From Anaerolineales bacterium UBA2395 (GTDB lineage: Bacteria; Chloroflexota; Anaerolineae; Anaerolineales; Villigracilaceae), in NCBI GenBank assembly GCA_002343775.1, contig DDSH01000014.1:1-16192 (forward strand): a DNA stretch of 16,192 nucleotides. Reading direction: 5' to 3'. Each line of letters begins with the position of its first letter. Position 1 is the stretch's first letter. The notes under the pieces are model-generated. The model saw only the letters and a list, made by a program, of their open reading frames with translations, was not told where the DNA came from and did no database searches. Shown in pieces: positions 6,744 to 14,087 of this stretch. A program made the position numbers and the translations under genes.

Positions 6744-6776
6744 AAAGACCTTCGAGGTTCTACCTCGAAGGTCTTT
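6744..6776. terminator. Bidirectional terminator between citrate synthase and oligopeptidase B
   Basis: A perfect 14-bp stem (6744-6757 with 6763-6776, AAAGACCTTCGAGG and its complement) surrounds a 5-base loop TTCTA. On the plus strand the stem runs into TTTTTGTTT; on the minus strand into TTTCGATTT. It lies between two converging genes and probably ends both transcripts, more strongly on the plus strand. Confidence 0.88.
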
Positions 6777-6797
6777 TTGTTTAGCAGAAACAATATT

Positions 6798-8867
6798 TTA
6801 ATTCGCCCCAATCCTGTCCATCAAAAAAGCGTAGTCCAGCGCGATCTCTTTGATGTAGTCGTAGCGTCCGCTTGCCCCGGCGTGACCTGAATCATAGTTG
6901 ACGTAGAAGATGGCGAGATTATCGTCCGTTTTCATTTCGCGCAGCTTGGCAAGGAACTTGGCGGGTTCCCAAAATGCCACACGTGGGTCATTTAAGCCGG
7001 TCGTAATCAACAGGTTGGGGTACTCCGCCGCGCGGATGTTATCGTATGGAGAATATTGGAGCATGTACTCGAAGGCTTCCTTGTTCTCCGGGTTGCCCCA
7101 TTGGTCGTATTCCTGCGTGGTGAGCGGGACGGTTGGATCGCTCATCGTCGTGACCACATCCATGAATGGGACTTTGGCGATGACCGCCTTGAACAAATCT
7201 GGGCGCATCGTCATGCAGGCGCCGACGAGCAATCCGCCAGCCGAGCCGCCCTGAATGGCAAGTTTATCTTTTGCGACATAACCCTCTTTGACGAGGTGCT
7301 CGGCGCAGGCGATGAAATCGGTGAAGGAGTTGATCTTGTGCTCCATCTTGCCCTGGTCGTACCAGTCGCGTCCCATGTCGTATCCGCCGCGGATGTGCCC
7401 AATGGCGTAGACAAACCCCCGGTCGATGAGGCTGAAGCGGTTGGAGTCGAAGTACGGGTCGATGGTCGCGCCGTATGAGCCATATCCGTACATCAGCGCG
7501 GGGTTGGTACCATCCTTCTTTTGCAAGTCCTTGCGATAGGCGATGGAGATCGGAACCCGTGTTCCGTCCGGTGCAGTGGCGTGAATGCGTTCCATCGCAT
7601 AGTTCGACTTGTCGTAGCCGCTGGGGATGACGTCTTCTTTTTTAACTTCCCATTTGCCGGTATCCATGTGGACGTCGATGATGGAGTTGGGTGTGATGAG
7701 CGAAGAGTATTTCAGCCTCAGGCATTTGCTTTCGAAATCCGTGTGCCCTTCAAGATGGACATTGTACGTCGGCTCAGGAAATGGCACGTAACGGACATTG
7801 CTCACGCCGTCGGGGTCACTGATGCGATATTTCCTCAACCCGCCCTTGCGTTCATGGGTGACGATGTGGTCCTTGAATGCGTCCACATTTTCGACCAGGA
7901 CATCCTCGCGGTGCGGGATGATCTCGCGCCAATGTTCCCTGCCGGGTGTTGCAACGGGTGCAACGCTCAGTTTGAAGTTCTTCGCCTGATCGTTGTGGAC
8001 GATGAAGAACCTGCCTGTGTGGTGCGTGGCGAGATACTCTAAACCATGAATGCGCGGCTGAAGCACACGCAGTTCGCTTTCCGGGTCATTGGCATCCATA
8101 AAGCGCATCTCGCGCGTAGTGGTGCTGAGGTGGTATGTCGTGATCAGCGCGTCGTCTCGGGTTTTGTAACAATACAGATAATACGCTTCATCCGCCTCAT
8201 GCAGGATCATCACATCGTCCCTGGGGTCGTTGCCGAGTGTATGACGGAACAATTTGTACGGGCGCAGGGTTTCATCCAGTGTGATGTAAAAAAGGGTTTT
8301 GTTGTCGTTTGCCCATTCCACACCGTAGCGTTCGTAGGCGCTCCCCGCAACGTTCTCGATCACATCGGGAAGATATTCCCCGCTGGTCAGATCCTTGACG
8401 CGCAGCGTATACACTTCCCTGCCGCCAAAGTCCACCACATAGGCCAGCATGGTCCCATCCGGGCTGACAGCCATGCCGCTGATATTGCAGAAGGATTTAC
8501 CTTCCGCGAGTTCGTTTTGGTCCAGCATGATCTCTTCGGGTGCGTCCAGTGAGCCCTTTTTACGACAAAAAATAGGATACTGTTTTCCCTCCGCGTGCCG
8601 TTCGTAATAGAAGAATCCGCTTCTTTCCTCGGGGACAGTTGAATCGTTTTCCTGAAGCCTGCCCTTCATCTCGGAGAAGAGCTGCTCCTGCATAGACTTG
8701 GTGTGCTGCATCACTTCTTCGAGGTAGTCACTCTCGGCGCGCAGGTGCTTCAGGGTTTCAGGGTCTTCCTTGTCGCGCATCCAGTAATAGTTGTCGATGC
8801 GGGTGACTCCGTGTTGGGTAATGGCGTGTGGACGTTTGGGTGCGATGGGAAAATTCTTCTGGGTCAT
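6798..8867 (-). CDS. ptrB: Oligopeptidase B (S9 family serine peptidase)
   Basis: This 689-residue prolyl-oligopeptidase-family enzyme matches the length of E. coli protease II (686). An N-terminal beta-propeller region (about 75-410) precedes an alpha/beta-hydrolase domain. The catalytic triad is Ser542 in QGGSAGG, Asp627 in LNDPRV and His662 in SGHAGASGR. The stretch MYGYGSYGA (459-467) and the HIRGGYDMGRDWYDQGK segment (491-507) are typical of oligopeptidase B. The family cleaves short peptides after basic residues, in the cytoplasm; there is no signal peptide here. AAAGGA lies 9 bases before the ATG. The stop of the DinB-fold gene is only 13 bases upstream, so both are probably one transcript. 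General prolyl oligopeptidase is the alternative, but the overall length and motifs fit oligopeptidase B better. Confidence 0.92.
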   Translation of the reverse strand: MTQKNFPIAPKRPHAITQHGVTRIDNYYWMRDKEDPETLKHLRAESDYLEEVMQHTKSMQEQLFSEMKGRLQENDSTVPEERSGFFYYERHAEGKQYPIFCRKKGSLDAPEEIMLDQNELAEGKSFCNISGMAVSPDGTMLAYVVDFGGREVYTLRVKDLTSGEYLPDVIENVAGSAYERYGVEWANDNKTLFYITLDETLRPYKLFRHTLGNDPRDDVMILHEADEAYYLYCYKTRDDALITTYHLSTTTREMRFMDANDPESELRVLQPRIHGLEYLATHHTGRFFIVHNDQAKNFKLSVAPVATPGREHWREIIPHREDVLVENVDAFKDHIVTHERKGGLRKYRISDPDGVSNVRYVPFPEPTYNVHLEGHTDFESKCLRLKYSSLITPNSIIDVHMDTGKWEVKKEDVIPSGYDKSNYAMERIHATAPDGTRVPISIAYRKDLQKKDGTNPALMYGYGSYGATIDPYFDSNRFSLIDRGFVYAIGHIRGGYDMGRDWYDQGKMEHKINSFTDFIACAEHLVKEGYVAKDKLAIQGGSAGGLLVGACMTMRPDLFKAVIAKVPFMDVVTTMSDPTVPLTTQEYDQWGNPENKEAFEYMLQYSPYDNIRAAEYPNLLITTGLNDPRVAFWEPAKFLAKLREMKTDDNLAIFYVNYDSGHAGASGRYDYIKEIALDYAFLMDRIGAN

Positions 8868-8880
8868 CGAGATGGTTCCT

Positions 8881-9417
8881 TTATGAAATGAATGGCAGAT
8901 ATTTTTCCTTCATACTTGCCATGTGGTGTTCCACATGACCGACGAGAAAGTAGACCAACGCTCGCGCGCTGACGGGTGCCCCGCTGGCGGTGCCGATCTC
9001 CATCAAGGCGTCCTCCGACATGTTGCGAATGGCGATGGTGTTGGCGAGGCGCAGGAATTCAAATTCCGCGAGCAGATCTGCCAGTGGAAGGTTGTCTGCG
9101 CCGGATGTGCGGACGTAATCCTCCTGCTCGAAGCCGGGCAGGGGGGTCTTGTCTTTGCGGGAGATGCGCAGCAGGCGATACGAAAAGACGCGCTCACCAT
9201 CTGTCAGGTGGCTGATGATCTCTTTGATGGACCACTCTCCCGGTCCGTTTCTGAAGCGGGCTTGTGAGTCGGATAGCCCGCCAAGCGCGGCTTTCATCTC
9301 ATCCGGCTGGGCAGACAGGGCGGCAATTAAATCTCCCCGCGCCGTGGCGCGCTGGACATAATCTGCATAAAAGGGTGCGTACTCTTCGGCGGCTGGAGCG
9401 ATAAGGCTGGCAGGCAT
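8881..9417 (-). CDS. DinB-fold putative metal-dependent hydrolase/transferase
   Basis: This 178-residue protein has the four-helix DinB/YfiT arrangement. A WSIKEIISHLTDGERVFSYR segment carries His70, and the C-terminal VGHVEHHM carries His161 and His164/165, giving the three-histidine metal site of the family. The PGEWS motif (59-63) is also common in DinB_2 members. Family members include bacillithiol, mycothiol or glutathione S-transferases and stress proteins; the actual thiol or substrate cannot be deduced. AAGGA lies 8 bases before the ATG. It precedes oligopeptidase B by 13 bases on the same strand. There is no evident functional link between the two beyond likely co-transcription. Confidence 0.82.
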   Translation of the reverse strand: MPASLIAPAAEEYAPFYADYVQRATARGDLIAALSAQPDEMKAALGGLSDSQARFRNGPGEWSIKEIISHLTDGERVFSYRLLRISRKDKTPLPGFEQEDYVRTSGADNLPLADLLAEFEFLRLANTIAIRNMSEDALMEIGTASGAPVSARALVYFLVGHVEHHMASMKEKYLPFIS

Positions 9418-9473
9418 GGGTGGCGTCCTTTCTGTAAATAAATTGCGAATGGGTTAAGGTCAGGGGCAGGGCA

Positions 9474-9499
9474 AGTATAGCACAACCACTTTTTCTCAA
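9474..9499 (-). promoter_or_regulatory. Possible promoter of the DinB-oligopeptidase B transcript
   Basis: The minus strand carries TGCTATACT, an extended -10 (TGn plus TATACT at 9479-9474). It would give a leader of about 50 bases before the start at 9417. TTGAGA (9499-9494) is a -35-like hexamer but the spacer is only 14 bases, so recognition would rest on the extended -10. Confidence 0.4.
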
Positions 9500-9501
9500 T
9501 C

Positions 9502-9514
9502 CACTATAATAGTG
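9502..9514. repeat. 13-bp palindrome containing TATAAT
   Basis: CACTAT-A-ATAGTG is a perfect 6-bp inverted repeat around one central base. It lies between the divergent DinB and 102-residue genes and contains a perfect TATAAT (9505-9510). It could be an operator over a second plus-strand promoter, but the matching -35 is poor. Confidence 0.35.
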
Positions 9515-9547
9515 CGTGGAAAATGCATGGAAATCTCTTAAATACTT

Positions 9548-9576
9548 TTGGCGATGTGCCATAAGACGGGTACAAT
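9548..9576 (+). promoter_or_regulatory. Promoter of the 102-residue protein gene
   Basis: TTGGCG (9548-9553) and TACAAT (9571-9576) are separated by exactly 17 bases. This is the best sigma-70-like promoter in the window by eye. Transcription would start near 9583, giving a leader of only about a dozen bases that contains the AAAAGG binding site at 9585-9590. Confidence 0.6.
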
Positions 9577-9594
9577 TGTCAAATAAAAGGTCGA

Positions 9595-9903
9595 ATGAGC
9601 CATTCAACAAATCGTAAAGAATTATTTCGTATCCCGGCGGCAGCGGAAAAACTGTCCCTTTTTCAAAACCTGTTCGATTTAAGCGAAATACACACCGACC
9701 TTGCGTTGGCGTTGCTTAAAGTGATACACAGAGAATTGGGTGAAAAACCGCTTCCTGACCCTTCCATGTATAGGCGTTATGCGGGTGTCATTCAGTCTTT
9801 GCGTTATGGCAGGTCCGATATGTTTCAAGCAGTTGTCGAGGCTTGGAAAGCGGGTAGGTCTGCAAAGGAAATCGAGTGGCTTTCAGATGGGGTAATAAAG
9901 TAA
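9595..9903 (+). CDS. Hypothetical protein, 102 residues, all-helical
   Basis: I do not recognise this protein. It has 102 residues, no signal peptide or membrane segment, and reads as mainly alpha-helical (for example LFQNLFDLSEIHTDLALALL at 22-41 and a Tyr/Arg-rich stretch at 59-73 containing MYRRYAGVIQSLRYG). It is judged real because a 17-base-spaced promoter lies just upstream, AAAAGG stands 4 bases before the ATG, and its stop codon is embedded in a perfect 14-bp terminator stem. It stands alone as a transcription unit, divergent from the DinB gene and convergent with the P-loop ATPase. No catalytic motif is visible. A small regulatory or adaptor protein is possible, but that is a guess. 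Confidence 0.7.
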   Translation: MSHSTNRKELFRIPAAAEKLSLFQNLFDLSEIHTDLALALLKVIHRELGEKPLPDPSMYRRYAGVIQSLRYGRSDMFQAVVEAWKAGRSAKEIEWLSDGVIK

Positions 9904-9933
9904 AAACCCCACTTCTCTGGGGGTTTTTACTTT
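9897..9933. terminator. Bidirectional terminator with 14-bp perfect stem
   Basis: AAAGTAAAAACCCC (9897-9910) pairs perfectly with GGGGTTTTTACTTT (9920-9933) around a 9-base loop. The T-rich 3' arm gives a terminator in both directions, serving the 102-residue gene and the converging ATPase gene. The stem includes the stop codon of the former (9901-9903). Confidence 0.88.
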
Positions 9934-9967
9934 GGATCTGAACAGGATTATCGAAATAGCGAGTGTT

Positions 9968-11509
9968 TTATTTTTTCTCCATAAGCGGGTGGTAATCTTC
10001 ATGATCTGGGAAGGGATAAACGATCCAGCCGTTCTTTTTGACTTGTAGTTTGGAATAGAACATGGGATGAATTACACAGTCATCGTCGCTGGTGAGTGTG
10101 AGGCGATCCTGCATGGCATATTCAAAGTCCGCTGTGATGATCCCGGTCGCTTCGTTCTGGGTACGTACCTTGCCGACAATCCCAAGTTCAGCTACCACGC
10201 GTCGAAATGCCGCGGTCGAGTAGGTACCATTGGGCCAGGCACTTGATGTGCGTTTGGCGACTTGGTCGAGATAATTTCCACGAAAGACCATGGGTGCATT
10301 TGTCAGCGCAGTAATGATATCCGCTACGCGGGGGTAGATCAGGTCATAGGAATTCAATACCTCGTCCGCCAGGTCGTACTCAGTCTCGATGATGATTTTG
10401 CTAATGTTCACATCTTTAAAGAGTGGAAATTTCGTGCTTTTCTCCGAGGTGCGGGCGATCTGGTTGCATAGGACAACCAGCTGGCGTGGCCGCATTTGCG
10501 TGTGACGTAAAATATAGGGGAAACTCCTTTCCCAATTCCCGCGCAGGTTTTGGATCTGTTCACCAAAGAAGGGATTCCATAGTTTTTCAAGGATATCATT
10601 GAAGTTTTCCCAGTTCGGCTCCTGCAATTGACGTTTTGGATCCCTTTCTTCCATGTAACGGTAAAAACGCCACATAATCAGCCGAATTAAGTCCTTGGGT
10701 TTCCATCGCAAATAGACGGGGTTACGGATGAACTTTGTGGTGTTCGTGATGATGCTTTCCTTGATATGGGGAAAAATTTCAGCTGATACAAACGATTTGA
10801 TGTGTATCCCTTTCGAGGAATAAGAAATGTTAAACTCATTTGCTCGCTGGATTAGTGCTGCTGTGACGATCATCATAGCCGTATTCTCTCGGTCATATCT
10901 CTCAAAGGTGTCGATCGCTACAATGACCGGTTCTTTTTTTGTGAATTCCAAGACCTTCGTCTGGGCGATGGAAAATATGGGGGAGGTCGTTGTATGCGAG
11001 ATGTCATCCGCCACTTTTCCGCTGTCGTCCACATACTTGTTTAGCAAGCCCTTTAGGAGATCGTGGACGAAGTGCGAGGCCGTTCCTTTACGTACCATGA
11101 GGCTGGCGGCTTTGATGGCAGAATCTTTTTCCCGGAAAAGATCGAAAATAAGCGACCAAATGAGATAATCCCAAATTTTCCCCACTTCGATTACGGCAAG
11201 GTCTGCTGAGAGGGTTGGGCGCTCGGCAATGCCTTGCAGAATACCACTGTAAATGTTAGGCTCGTCCACATCGATGCTTTGGGCGTGTTTGATATGGTTT
11301 TGAAACCCGAAATACTTCGTAAGGGAGGTTTTTCCGGAGCCGCGTCTGCCTACGATCAGGTAAACCTCCTCATCCAACGCTTCTGCGTTGAAGCGGCTTT
11401 GGTTGTAATAAAATTTCCGGTATTCATCCTGGAGAACCTTGAACTCGTGTTCGCAGGATTCTTCCCCAAATGGGAATCTAAAACCGATTTGATGTGCAGA
11501 TAATTCCAT
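9968..11509 (-). CDS. P-loop ATPase, function unknown (possibly Sll1717-like)
   Basis: This 513-residue protein begins with a short N-terminal region, then a nucleoside-triphosphatase domain. Walker A is GRRGSGKTS at 54-62 (K60); Walker B is VIVAID at 195-200, followed by TFERY. A later HTQMRPRQLVVLCNQI block (336-351) resembles the arginine-containing motif near the end of STAND/AAA-type ATPase modules. The C-terminal part (about 385-500) is probably a winged-helix-like domain, judged from pattern only. I remember similar proteins as the P-loop ATPase Sll1717 family, whose role is unknown; some relatives occur near defence genes. No partner gene adjoins it. The ATG is preceded by GCAGGCGG; the site is acceptable but not ideal. 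Residues 18-45 are rich in aromatic and charged positions. KAP or Orc/Cdc6-type ATPases are alternatives. Confidence 0.75.
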   Translation of the reverse strand: MELSAHQIGFRFPFGEESCEHEFKVLQDEYRKFYYNQSRFNAEALDEEVYLIVGRRGSGKTSLTKYFGFQNHIKHAQSIDVDEPNIYSGILQGIAERPTLSADLAVIEVGKIWDYLIWSLIFDLFREKDSAIKAASLMVRKGTASHFVHDLLKGLLNKYVDDSGKVADDISHTTTSPIFSIAQTKVLEFTKKEPVIVAIDTFERYDRENTAMMIVTAALIQRANEFNISYSSKGIHIKSFVSAEIFPHIKESIITNTTKFIRNPVYLRWKPKDLIRLIMWRFYRYMEERDPKRQLQEPNWENFNDILEKLWNPFFGEQIQNLRGNWERSFPYILRHTQMRPRQLVVLCNQIARTSEKSTKFPLFKDVNISKIIIETEYDLADEVLNSYDLIYPRVADIITALTNAPMVFRGNYLDQVAKRTSSAWPNGTYSTAAFRRVVAELGIVGKVRTQNEATGIITADFEYAMQDRLTLTSDDDCVIHPMFYSKLQVKKNGWIVYPFPDHEDYHPLMEKK

Positions 11510-11573
11510 TAACCGCCTGCCTGTAGTGTTTTGCTTAACAGTATATATGAAATAAATGCAAAATACTACTCTG

Positions 11574-11610
11574 AATTCCGGGAATTATGAATTGGGTAGA
11601 TAATTCATAA
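11574..11610. promoter_or_regulatory. Two overlapping palindromes in the ATPase-deoC divergent region
   Basis: AATTCC-G-GGAATT (11574-11586) overlaps TTATGAATT-8 bases-AATTCATAA (11585-11593 and 11602-11610, 9-bp perfect arms). Both carry GAATT/AATTC half-sites. They lie about 65-100 bases upstream of the ATPase start and 80-115 bases upstream of the deoC start, so they could be operators for either gene. The rest of this AT-rich 181-base interval holds no gene. Confidence 0.4.
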
Positions 11611-11636
11611 ATTTATATTAGTCGAGCCAATAAGGT

Positions 11637-11663
11637 TTTGCAGTGCGCCTTTCGCTGTATAAT
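11637..11663 (+). promoter_or_regulatory. Promoter of the deoC operon
   Basis: A perfect TATAAT lies at 11658-11663, with TTTGCA (11637-11642) as a -35 at a short 15-base spacing. Transcription would start near 11670, leaving a leader of about 20 bases that contains GGAG before the ATG at 11691. The GTG at 11643 falls upstream of this start point, which argues against it as the initiation codon. Confidence 0.55.
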
Positions 11664-11690
11664 CATGTCAGACAATCATATGGAGTTTTC

Positions 11691-12650
11691 ATGACCAGTA
11701 CTCACACTCGTAACCCCGGCACGCCTCTTGACCTCGATTGGGTGATGGGCGCGCATGTGAACAAAAGCGCAGTGGAGCGACGCACTGCCACGCTCACAGG
11801 TCGCCGCACCGTGAAAAAAGATTGGCAGGCAGCCTGGCTTTTACGCGCCATCACCTGCATTGACCTCACTACCCTCGCGGGCGATGACACGCCCGGGCGT
11901 GTAAATCGCCTGTGTGCGAAAGCTAAGCAGCCGATTCGCCCCGATATGATGGAAAAACTTGGATTAAGCGGGCAGCGGATTCAAGTCGGTGCGGTCTGCG
12001 TGTACCCCAATCGTGTTGCGGATGCAGTTCACGCGCTTCAAGGCTCTGGAATTCCAGTTGCTTCTGTTGCAACAGGTTTCCCGGCCGGACAGACTCCTCT
12101 GCCGCAGCGCATCGCAGAAATTGAGCAAGCCGTGGAAGCAGGTGCCAAAGAAATTGACGTGGTCATCGCCCGCAATTATGTGTTGACAGGCGATTGGCGT
12201 GCCATGTACGACGAGTTGCAGCAATTCCGCAAAGCCTGCGGGGATGCGCACATGAAGACCATTTTGGCAACGGGCGAACTCGGTACACTTAAGAATATTT
12301 ACCAAGCCAGCCTCGTGTCCATGATGGCAGGCTCGGACTTTATCAAAACGTCCACAGGCAAAGAACCCGTCAATGCTACGCTGGATGTGAGTCTGGTCAT
12401 GCTGCGCGCCATCCGTGACTATTTGGATCGCTTCGGTTATAAGGTCGGTTTTAAGCCCGCGGGCGGAATCAGTTCCGCGAAGCAGGCGCTGGCGTGGCTG
12501 TCTCTGATGAAGGAAGAACTCGGTGATGAATGGCTGAAGAATGACCTCTTCCGCTTTGGCGCGAGCAGCCTGTTGACCGACATCGAGCGGCAGTTGTATC
12601 ACTACATAACCGGTCACTACGCCGCGAAACATCACATGCCAATGGGGTAG
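11691..12650 (+). CDS. deoC: Deoxyribose-phosphate aldolase, animal-like long form
   Basis: This 319-residue class I aldolase splits 2-deoxyribose 5-phosphate into acetaldehyde and glyceraldehyde 3-phosphate. The Schiff-base lysine is K219 in FIKTSTGK; the second lysine is K255 in GFKPAGGI; D156 in EIDVVIARN is the proton-relay aspartate. Short bacterial DeoC proteins have about 220-260 residues. This one has a longer N-terminal region with CIDLTTLAGDD (56-66), and its whole length and many blocks match human DERA (318 residues) as I recall it. The start at 11691 is chosen because GGAG precedes it at 5 bases and because a TATAAT promoter lies between it and the upstream in-frame GTG at 11643. 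It heads a same-strand cluster with the sulfatase 54 bases downstream. Confidence 0.94.
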   Translation: MTSTHTRNPGTPLDLDWVMGAHVNKSAVERRTATLTGRRTVKKDWQAAWLLRAITCIDLTTLAGDDTPGRVNRLCAKAKQPIRPDMMEKLGLSGQRIQVGAVCVYPNRVADAVHALQGSGIPVASVATGFPAGQTPLPQRIAEIEQAVEAGAKEIDVVIARNYVLTGDWRAMYDELQQFRKACGDAHMKTILATGELGTLKNIYQASLVSMMAGSDFIKTSTGKEPVNATLDVSLVMLRAIRDYLDRFGYKVGFKPAGGISSAKQALAWLSLMKEELGDEWLKNDLFRFGASSLLTDIERQLYHYITGHYAAKHHMPMG

Positions 12651-12704
12651 GGCATGAAGCGTTATTGCCCATGTTTTCAAACGAACTTCAAGGTTTACCA
12701 GTAG

Positions 12705-14087
12705 ATGAATACCAAACGACTCAGCCGTCGTGATTTTTTGCGCCTAAGTCTGATTGCGGCAGGTGGGGCATCACTGGCGGCATGTGATGGACAATTTCTC
12801 GAGTTCCTTCGGGGCGACCGCCCCAATTTCCTGATCATCCTCACCGATGACCAACGCGCGGACACGATTCAATACATGCCGCGCACCAAAGCCCGTATCT
12901 TTGAAGAGGGCGTGACGTTCGAGCATGGATATGCCACAACGCCCATATGTGGTCCGAGCCGGAGGAGCCTTCTGACCGGCATGTATGCACATACACACGG
13001 CACGCTCGATAATGCGGAAGAGAATTTCGAAGATAAAACCTTCATTGACCATCTTGCGGATAACGGGTATTTCACCGGTTTGGTGGGAAAATATGCCAAT
13101 ACTTGGAACGGCACGCCACGCCCGGAATTCGATTATTGGGTATCCATACAAAATGGTTCAAGCCGATATCTGAATCCGCGGCTGAACGTCAATGGCGAAT
13201 GGTCGCGCCATCAAGGCGAGTACATTACCGATGCCTTTGGCAGGTATGCGCTTGAATTTATTGAGATCGCCAGCCGAAAGACCAGACCCTTTTGTCTTTT
13301 CTTTTGTCCCAACGCGCCGCACGATCCTGCCACGCCCGCAGAAAAGGATGCCGCCACTGCGCTGGAACTACCAGAGAAACCTCCCAGCTACAATGAGGCA
13401 GATATATCAGATAAGCCCAACTGGCTGGCAAATATTCCGCCCATGACAGATGCGGATATGCAAAATCTCGAAGCGTTCAAGCGCGATCAGATACTCAGCC
13501 TTTTTTCCCTTGATCGTGCCATTGATGCGCTTCTCACTCGATTAGACGAAGAAGGTCTGCTCGATACGACTGCAATATTTTTCCTGTCAGATAATGGAAA
13601 ATTATGGGGCGAACACCGTTGGACGACCAAAAATTCAGTGTATGAAGAGTCTGCTCGCATTCCCTTTGCGCTGCGATACCCTCCGCTGACATCGACGCCG
13701 TCTGTCGAAGAGCGGGTGGTGGCGAATATTGATATCGCGCCGACTGTGTATGAACTGGCTGACATTCCATCTCCGGAGGGTGTGGAGGGGGAATCCTTGG
13801 TCGATTTACTTACCCCGGATGGGACTGATTGGCGTGAAGGGATTCTCATCGAGGGCTGGCCCGGGCGTGGATTTTATTCTGCGTATCACATGGGGGACTA
13901 TGTCTATGTGGAAACGCGATGGGATAAATCCGAGTTTTATGACCTGAAAAAAGACCCGTATCAGTTGGAGAACGCGATCGATGATCCTGAGTACCAAACA
14001 TTGATCGAACACATGCGCGCCAAACTCGCCGAACTCAAACGGGAGGATATTGCGCCTTCGGAATCTTCTGACGATGAAACCGAGTGA
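12705..14087 (+). CDS. Tat-exported lipoprotein sulfatase (S1 family, cysteine type)
   Basis: This 460-residue formylglycine sulfatase hydrolyses a sulfate ester. The N-terminus has a twin-arginine signal (SRRDFLRLSL at 7-16) ending in a lipobox LAAC, so Cys27 would be lipidated and the enzyme would sit on the outer face of the membrane. The sulfatase signature is C82-G-P-S-R with RSLLTG following, where C82 becomes formylglycine. Metal ligands D48/D49 (LTDDQR) and D296/N297 (SDNG) are present, as are conserved histidines H204-type (NAPH) and K309. The N-terminal block resembles N-acetylglucosamine-6-sulfatase-like enzymes, but the substrate is uncertain. The ribosome-binding site is weak (AAGGT about 12 bases upstream). 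Its maturase follows directly, overlapping by 14 bases. Confidence 0.9.
   Translation: MNTKRLSRRDFLRLSLIAAGGASLAACDGQFLEFLRGDRPNFLIILTDDQRADTIQYMPRTKARIFEEGVTFEHGYATTPICGPSRRSLLTGMYAHTHGTLDNAEENFEDKTFIDHLADNGYFTGLVGKYANTWNGTPRPEFDYWVSIQNGSSRYLNPRLNVNGEWSRHQGEYITDAFGRYALEFIEIASRKTRPFCLFFCPNAPHDPATPAEKDAATALELPEKPPSYNEADISDKPNWLANIPPMTDADMQNLEAFKRDQILSLFSLDRAIDALLTRLDEEGLLDTTAIFFLSDNGKLWGEHRWTTKNSVYEESARIPFALRYPPLTSTPSVEERVVANIDIAPTVYELADIPSPEGVEGESLVDLLTPDGTDWREGILIEGWPGRGFYSAYHMGDYVYVETRWDKSEFYDLKKDPYQLENAIDDPEYQTLIEHMRAKLAELKREDIAPSESSDDETE

Noticed and set aside
9968..11509. Low GC content as evidence that the P-loop ATPase was acquired horizontally
   Set aside because: Hand counts gave 40-47% GC in two 60-base samples of this gene against 63-65% in citrate synthase and thioredoxin reductase. 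However, samples of the desulfurase and sulfatase genes gave 42-47%, so the contrast is not specific.
11643..11690. Extension of deoC to the GTG at 11643
   Set aside because: The GTG lies upstream of the TATAAT at 11658-11663 and lacks a binding site, whereas the ATG at 11691 has GGAG in place and fits the family length.
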